The notes under the pieces are model-generated. The model did no database searches. It saw only the letters and a program-made list of their open reading frames with translations, and was not told the origin of the DNA. 52,500 nucleotides of DNA from Neocallimastix lanati (nom. inval.). Taxonomy: Eukaryota; Neocallimastigomycota; Neocallimastigomycetes; Neocallimastigales; Neocallimastigaceae. The stretch lies in NCBI GenBank assembly GCA_016946835.1, contig JACVTC010000072.1:157501-210000 (forward strand). Reading direction: 5' to 3'. A program made the translations under genes and the position numbers. This document shows positions 47,422-52,500 of this stretch, in pieces (the first letter of the stretch is position 1; each line of letters begins with the position of its first letter).

Positions 47422-48085
47422 CTAAATTAAATTTTTTATTTTTATTCTTATTTTTTTAATTTTTATTTGTTCATTTCAATTTATATTATAATTTTAAAAG
47501 TCTACAAATCAATAAAATATAATTCAAAACTTTAATTATTATTATTATTGTTGTTATTATTTTTTTTTTTCCTATTTCAAATTATTTTTATTATTATTAT
47601 TGTTTTAAGAGAAAATTCAACATATTAAATATTTTACTAAGATAATCGTTTAAAAACATATACATATATTTATATATAATATCATATATAATATATCAAT
47701 TTTGGTTTTCATTATTTATAAAAATGCATGAATTCTTAATATTGTAGATATTAACAAAAAACTTCAATCATAGTAATTAAAAGTGTTCAAACTATTTAAT
47801 GCATACATGAAATTAAATTAATTGAATTTATTTCATTTTATCTTATTTCATTTTATTTTATTTTATTTCATTTTATTTTATTTTATTTTATTTAATTTCA
47901 TTTTATTTAATTTTTTTTTTAAGTTTTATTAAAAATTAAGTTTTAAAAATATTAATATATATACTTTTTTCCTATGACAGCTATATTATTTTTTTTTTTG
48001 ATGAAACAATATAAATTTAATATATGTATAAATTAGGAAAATTGGCACATATTATCATTAATATTTATATTTGTATGACATTCTT
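46995..48085. other. Upstream flank of the second GH45 gene, AT-rich
   Basis: The promoter should lie in the first few hundred bases; T-rich and A-rich stretches directly precede the ATG. Also present are an A run (47333-47362), an AAT/ATT palindromic microsatellite (47380-47425) and ATTTT/ATTTC pentamers (47828-47905). No gene is seen. Confidence 0.5.
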
Positions 48086-48335
48086 GATATTATTCAATTT
48101 ATTCAATTATTTATTATTCAATTATTTATTATTTATTATTTATTATTTAATTATTTTATTATTTATTATTTAATTATTTATTATTTATTATTTATTATTT
48201 ATTATTTATTATTATTTATTATTTATTATTTATTGAACATTATTTATTATTTATTATTATTTAATTATTCAATAATTTATTATTTAATTATTTATTATTT
48301 AATTATTTATTATTTATTATTTATTTATTAATCAT
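48086..48335. repeat. (TTATTTA)n array
   Basis: Same heptamer as the 8.4- and 27.7-kb arrays, with AATTAT interruptions. Confidence 0.85.
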
Positions 48336-48622
48336 AAATAATAATTATTTTTAATTGAACTTTTATAAAATAATAGTTGGATTATTATGAAACATTTATA
48401 AAACAAATATTGATGACTACTATTTTAATTAAATTAAATTTGTGTATAAATTATATTTAATAAAAGTTTCACTACATTATTAATAGATTAAATTTTAAAT
48501 TAATTAGGAAGTTTAAAATAAAAAAAAAATTAAATAATAATAAAAAATAATTAATAAAAATAAAAATAAATATAAATATAAAAAAAAAATGGTAAAAGGT
48601 ATATTTTAAAATATTTAATATA

Positions 48623-49042
48623 AATACTAATTAATAATACGTATTTTTATTTTTATATATATATTTATAAATATTTAATATATACATAACCATTAGGAAA
48701 AAAATTTTCCTATACTCCATAAAAAATTGAAACAATTTAATAAATATTTCAAAGATTCAAACTTACTAATTAATAATACATAGTTCTTTTTATATATATA
48801 TTTATAAATATTATTTATATATACATAACCATTAGGAAAAAAATTTCCTATACTCCATAAAAAATTGAAACAATTTAATAAATATTTCTAAGATTCAAAC
48901 TTACTAATTAATAATACATAGTTCTTTTTATATATATATTTATAAATATTATTTATATATTCATAACCATTAGGAAAAAAATTTCCTATACTCCATAAAA
49001 AATTGAAACAATTTAATAAATATTTCAAAGATTCAAACTTTA
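48623..49042. repeat. 138-bp tandem repeat, three copies
   Basis: Units start near 48623, 48761 and 48899. Each has ACTTACTAATTAATAATACA (first copy diverged), a TA stretch, CATAACCATTAGGAAAAAAA, TTTCCTATACTCCATAAAAA and AAATATTTC. Copies two and three are almost identical. Confidence 0.9.
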
Positions 49043-50147
49043 TATACATATATATGTACAATAATTATATATTAAAGTTATTTAAATAAATAAATATTTA
49101 ATTATACCATCATTTATTTATTTTATTATATTGATTGTAAGGAAAATAAGATCTTAAAATTAATCATTTTTTAGGAGTTTTTTTTAGAGCAGGATTTATA
49201 AGGGGTTAGATAGAAAGGTTAATATAATCAATAAAAAGATCAAGCATTTTTTTTTTCTTCTAATAATATAAAAACAATATCTTTCTCATTCATATTTATA
49301 ATAAATCAAAATAGAGAAACACCAAAAATGAGTTACCATATGTCTCTCTTTTTTTTTATGTTAAAATTATGAACAATAATTGAAGGAACATTCTATTGAT
49401 TTTTAAACCAATTTATGAAATAAAATTTTTCTTTATCTCTGGTCCTTATTTTTTAAAGTTAGGAATGTATAAAAGATATCTGAAATGTTTCAAAAAGAAA
49501 TTATACTTATTAAAATTATATGTATATTAATGTTTTAAAAGTTTATCAGTTAATTTTTATATAATATAAAATTGTGTATAAAAGAAATGATAATAATAAT
49601 GATAATAATAATATGATAAAGATGTCAGGTTCAGTATCTCTTATTGGGAGAAGTTATATTTATTTATTTATTTATGTAATTTATTAATGTAATTTTTATT
49701 TATACATTTATTTATTTAAAGGAAATACTAAATTTTATAAATTTATTATTAAACTAATTTTATTAATAAAAATATATTTGATTTTGGCAATTTTACTATT
49801 ATAATTTTAATTACATTGAATTGCAAAGAATAAATATAAAGAAAAAGTATTCTTTATATAATTTTCTTTAATTATAAACTATTTTAAAATAATAAGAATT
49901 AATTATTTAGTTAAATATTATAAAAGTATAATATAAATAATAAAATATTTATAATAATTATGACATATAAAAATATAATAAAAAATAATAAAAATATAAT
50001 AAAAATTTATTAAAATATAATAAAATAAAATAATTAAAATAAAATAAAACTTAATTTATAATTTATTTATATACTTATGAGTGTGAGGCATTTCGAAAAA
50101 TTTCATTTCGGAAAGTTGCATTTCCCAAAATTTTTTTAAAAAGTTAA

Positions 50148-50179
<32 letters not shown>

Positions 50180-50824
50180 AAAACAAATAAATAATATATA
50201 TAATTTAAATAAATAACTAATTAAATAGAAAATAAATAAATAAAACTATAATAAATAAATAAATATAAAATAAATTTTTTTTAAAAAAAAAATTTATATA
50301 ATAAATTAAATAAATATATAATAATAAATATTCATATAATAATAAATATACATTAGAATTAAAGCTTTAAAAAATAAAATGTTTTATCACACGTTTTATA
50401 ATTTTTCAAAATATAAATAAAACTAATAGTAGTTTTAAATATATAAAAAAAAATAAAAAAAAAAAGCAAATAATTTAAAAGATGTAAAGGATAATAATTA
50501 AAGATATAATTATTAAAATTAAAATATAATATTTAAAAGGTGTAAAAATATTTAATTAATTATTTAAATTCTTGCGCAGTATTTTATAAAATCTTAAGCT
50601 TTAATAAAAATATTTTAATAATTAATAAATATTAATAAATATTTTTAATAAAAGAGATATTTATTGATAATCTAGTAAAAAAAAAGTTTTTATAGTTATA
50701 TATAGTTATATACAAATCCTTTTTAAAATTCTTTTTTTTAATAAAAGAAATAGTTATAATCTAGTAAAAATAAAAAAAAAATTACTTTAATATATAGTTA
50801 TATAGAATTTTTTTTAAAATTATT

Positions 50825-50860
<36 letters not shown>

Positions 50861-51639
50861 TTTATTTTACTAGATTAGTCATATCTATATCTTATATTAA
50901 AAAAAAAAAGTTATTTTAATATATAGTTAAATATTAAATTATTTTTTTTTTTTATTTAATATTTAAATATTTAAAACTTTTATTTTTTATTTACTAAATA
51001 ATTAATATTTATTATTATTATTAAATTTTATTATTATAATTATTATTTTTATTTATTGATTCAATAATTTATGAAAAGAAAAATAATTCTAAAATTATAA
51101 ACTATTTTCTTTATTGAATAAATAAAAATATAAATAAAAAAACCTCTATTTAATTATTTATTATTTTTAAATTTTTTATTTTCTTAAATATTATTATAAA
51201 TTTTCATTGATTTATTTTATTATTTATTTATCTATTTATTAAAATTTTATGAAATAGGCTTCCCTCCATATTTACAACTTAAAATTTATGTTATAAAATT
51301 TATTTTTACATTAATTTTATTTTGATATTACATAAATTTATTATTTTATATCACGTTATTTATATAAATCAATCATATGATAATTAATCAAGTGATAATT
51401 TAATGCTTATTAAAGAATATTAAAGACAATTTATTTTTAAAAATAAAATGTTTTATTTAATTATATATGTTAGAAAGCAAAAAAATCATTTATATTTAAT
51501 GAGATAATTAACAATTAGTAATATTGTTTTATATGTTAAATTACATCATTTAATTGAATATTATAAAAATGTAAAAAATTTTCATTTCGAAAAACATTGG
51601 TCTTTAATGTTTATAATGAAAAATAATAATAGATATTTA
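49043..51639. other. AT-rich DNA, no gene seen
   Basis: Contains imperfect repeats with CTAGTAAAAA and ATATAGTTATAT (50660-50940) and the GCATTTCGAAAA/CATTTCGGAAAGTTGCATTT cluster at 50088-50126. No coding pattern or RNA gene was found. Confidence 0.5.
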
Positions 51640-52320
51640 TTTTATTTTATTTTATTTCTGTACTTTACATTTATATTTCAACTATTTATTTTATTTTATT
51701 TTATTTCTGTACTTTACATTTATATTTCAACTATTTATTTTATTTTATTTTATTTCTGTACTTTACATTTATATTTCAACTATTTATTTTATTTTATTTT
51801 ATTTCTGTACTTTACATTTATATTTCAACTATTTATTTTATTTTATTTTATTTCTGTACTTTACATTTATATTTCAACTATTTATTTTATTTTATTTTAT
51901 TTCTGTACTTTACATTTATATTTCAACTATTTATTTTATTTTATTTTATTTCTGTACTTTACATTTATATTTCAACTATTTATTTTATTTTATTTTATTT
52001 TATTTCTGTACTTTACATTTATATTTCAACTATTTATTTTATTTTATTTTATTTTATTTCTGTACTTTACATTTATATTTCAACTATTTATTTTATTTAA
52101 TTTTATTTCTGTACTTTACATTTATATTTCATATGTTTATTTTATTTTATTTTATTTTATTTCTGTACTTTACATTTATATTTCAACTATTTATTTTATT
52201 TAATTTTATTTCTGTACTTTACATTTATATTTCATATGTTTATTTTATTTTATTTCTGTACTTTACATTTATATTACAACTATTTATTTTATTGTATTTT
52301 ATTGTATTTTATTTTACTTT
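51640..52320. repeat. 49-bp tandem repeat, about 13 copies
   Basis: TTTCTGTACTTTACATTTAT followed by ATTTCAACTATT and TTATT pentamers. Period 49 for the first seven units, then variable through gain or loss of TTTTA pentamers. Because 49 is not a multiple of three, the 198-codon frame through it is a chance product. Confidence 0.93.
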
Positions 52321-52379
52321 ATTTTATTCAATGTGTACTTTATATTTAATATTCTACTATTTATTTTATATACTTGTAC

Positions 52380-52500
52380 TTTTATATTATTACATTCAAT
52401 ATTTATTTTATTTTATTTTATTTAATTTTATTTTATTTTATTTTATTTTATTTTATTTAATTCTATTTTATTTTATTTTATTTTATTTTATTTTATTTTA
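52380..52500. repeat. Pentanucleotide array (TTTTA)n, runs off the window
   Basis: Near-perfect TTTTA units with two AATTT/ATTCT interruptions. Confidence 0.88.

Noticed and set aside
51607-52203. 198-residue Phe/Tyr/Leu-rich frame
   Set aside because: It runs through a 49-bp tandem repeat in all three phases, so the protein has no consistent unit; chance frame.

Overview
The window looks like nuclear DNA of an anaerobic gut fungus (Neocallimastigomycota). Three things point there: extreme A+T content with homopolymers up to about 45 bases, arrays of AAT/AAAT-type microsatellites everywhere, and two secreted GH45 endoglucanases with a dockerin/CBM10-like N-terminus and a poly-asparagine linker. 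It is gene-poor. I support five protein-coding genes, one tRNA candidate and several transposon relics; most of the rest is simple-sequence DNA.

Layout. 1-4470 (-): a four-exon gene, cut by the left edge, for a single-pass membrane protein with a Ser/Thr/Asn-rich N-terminus and a long low-complexity cytoplasmic tail. Its three introns can be placed exactly. 4.5-13.2 kb: AT-rich DNA with a 1-kb tandem duplication (9.1-11.2 kb). 13.2-17.7 kb (+): a decayed but nearly complete Ty1/copia element; Gag, zinc knuckle, protease, integrase, reverse transcriptase and RNase H are all recognisable in that order, and many frame breaks lie in A or T runs. 19.3-19.7 kb: a 45-bp tandem repeat. 20.4-20.6 kb: a short coding-like relic.

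21.2 kb (-) and 32.2 kb (+) carry two small intronless genes built from the same 12-residue repeat (consensus FPNGIPEx[I/L]Kxx). I do not recognise this family; it is the best candidate here for something undescribed. Between and beyond them lies a large minisatellite (23.2-26.3 kb, echoed in both orientations to 35.6 kb). A 442-bp GC-richer insert in it has a tRNA-like head, A and B boxes, an encoded CCA and a terminal T run on the minus strand, as expected of a tRNA-derived SINE.

37.0-39.55 kb (-): an LTR-flanked element with very short (about 80 bp) LTRs and a polypurine tract but no recognisable pol. 41.0 kb (-): a tRNA-Leu(UAA)-like gene with oddities. 41.7-42.3 kb (+): a broken retropepsin-like gene. 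43.1-47.0 kb (-): two tandem GH45 genes, nearly identical except for linker length, separated by 2 kb holding a long perfect inverted repeat. 47-52.5 kb: AT-rich DNA with 138-bp and 49-bp tandem repeats.

The GH45 pair fits extracellular cellulose degradation, probably within the fungal cellulosome. No functional link between the other genes is visible.
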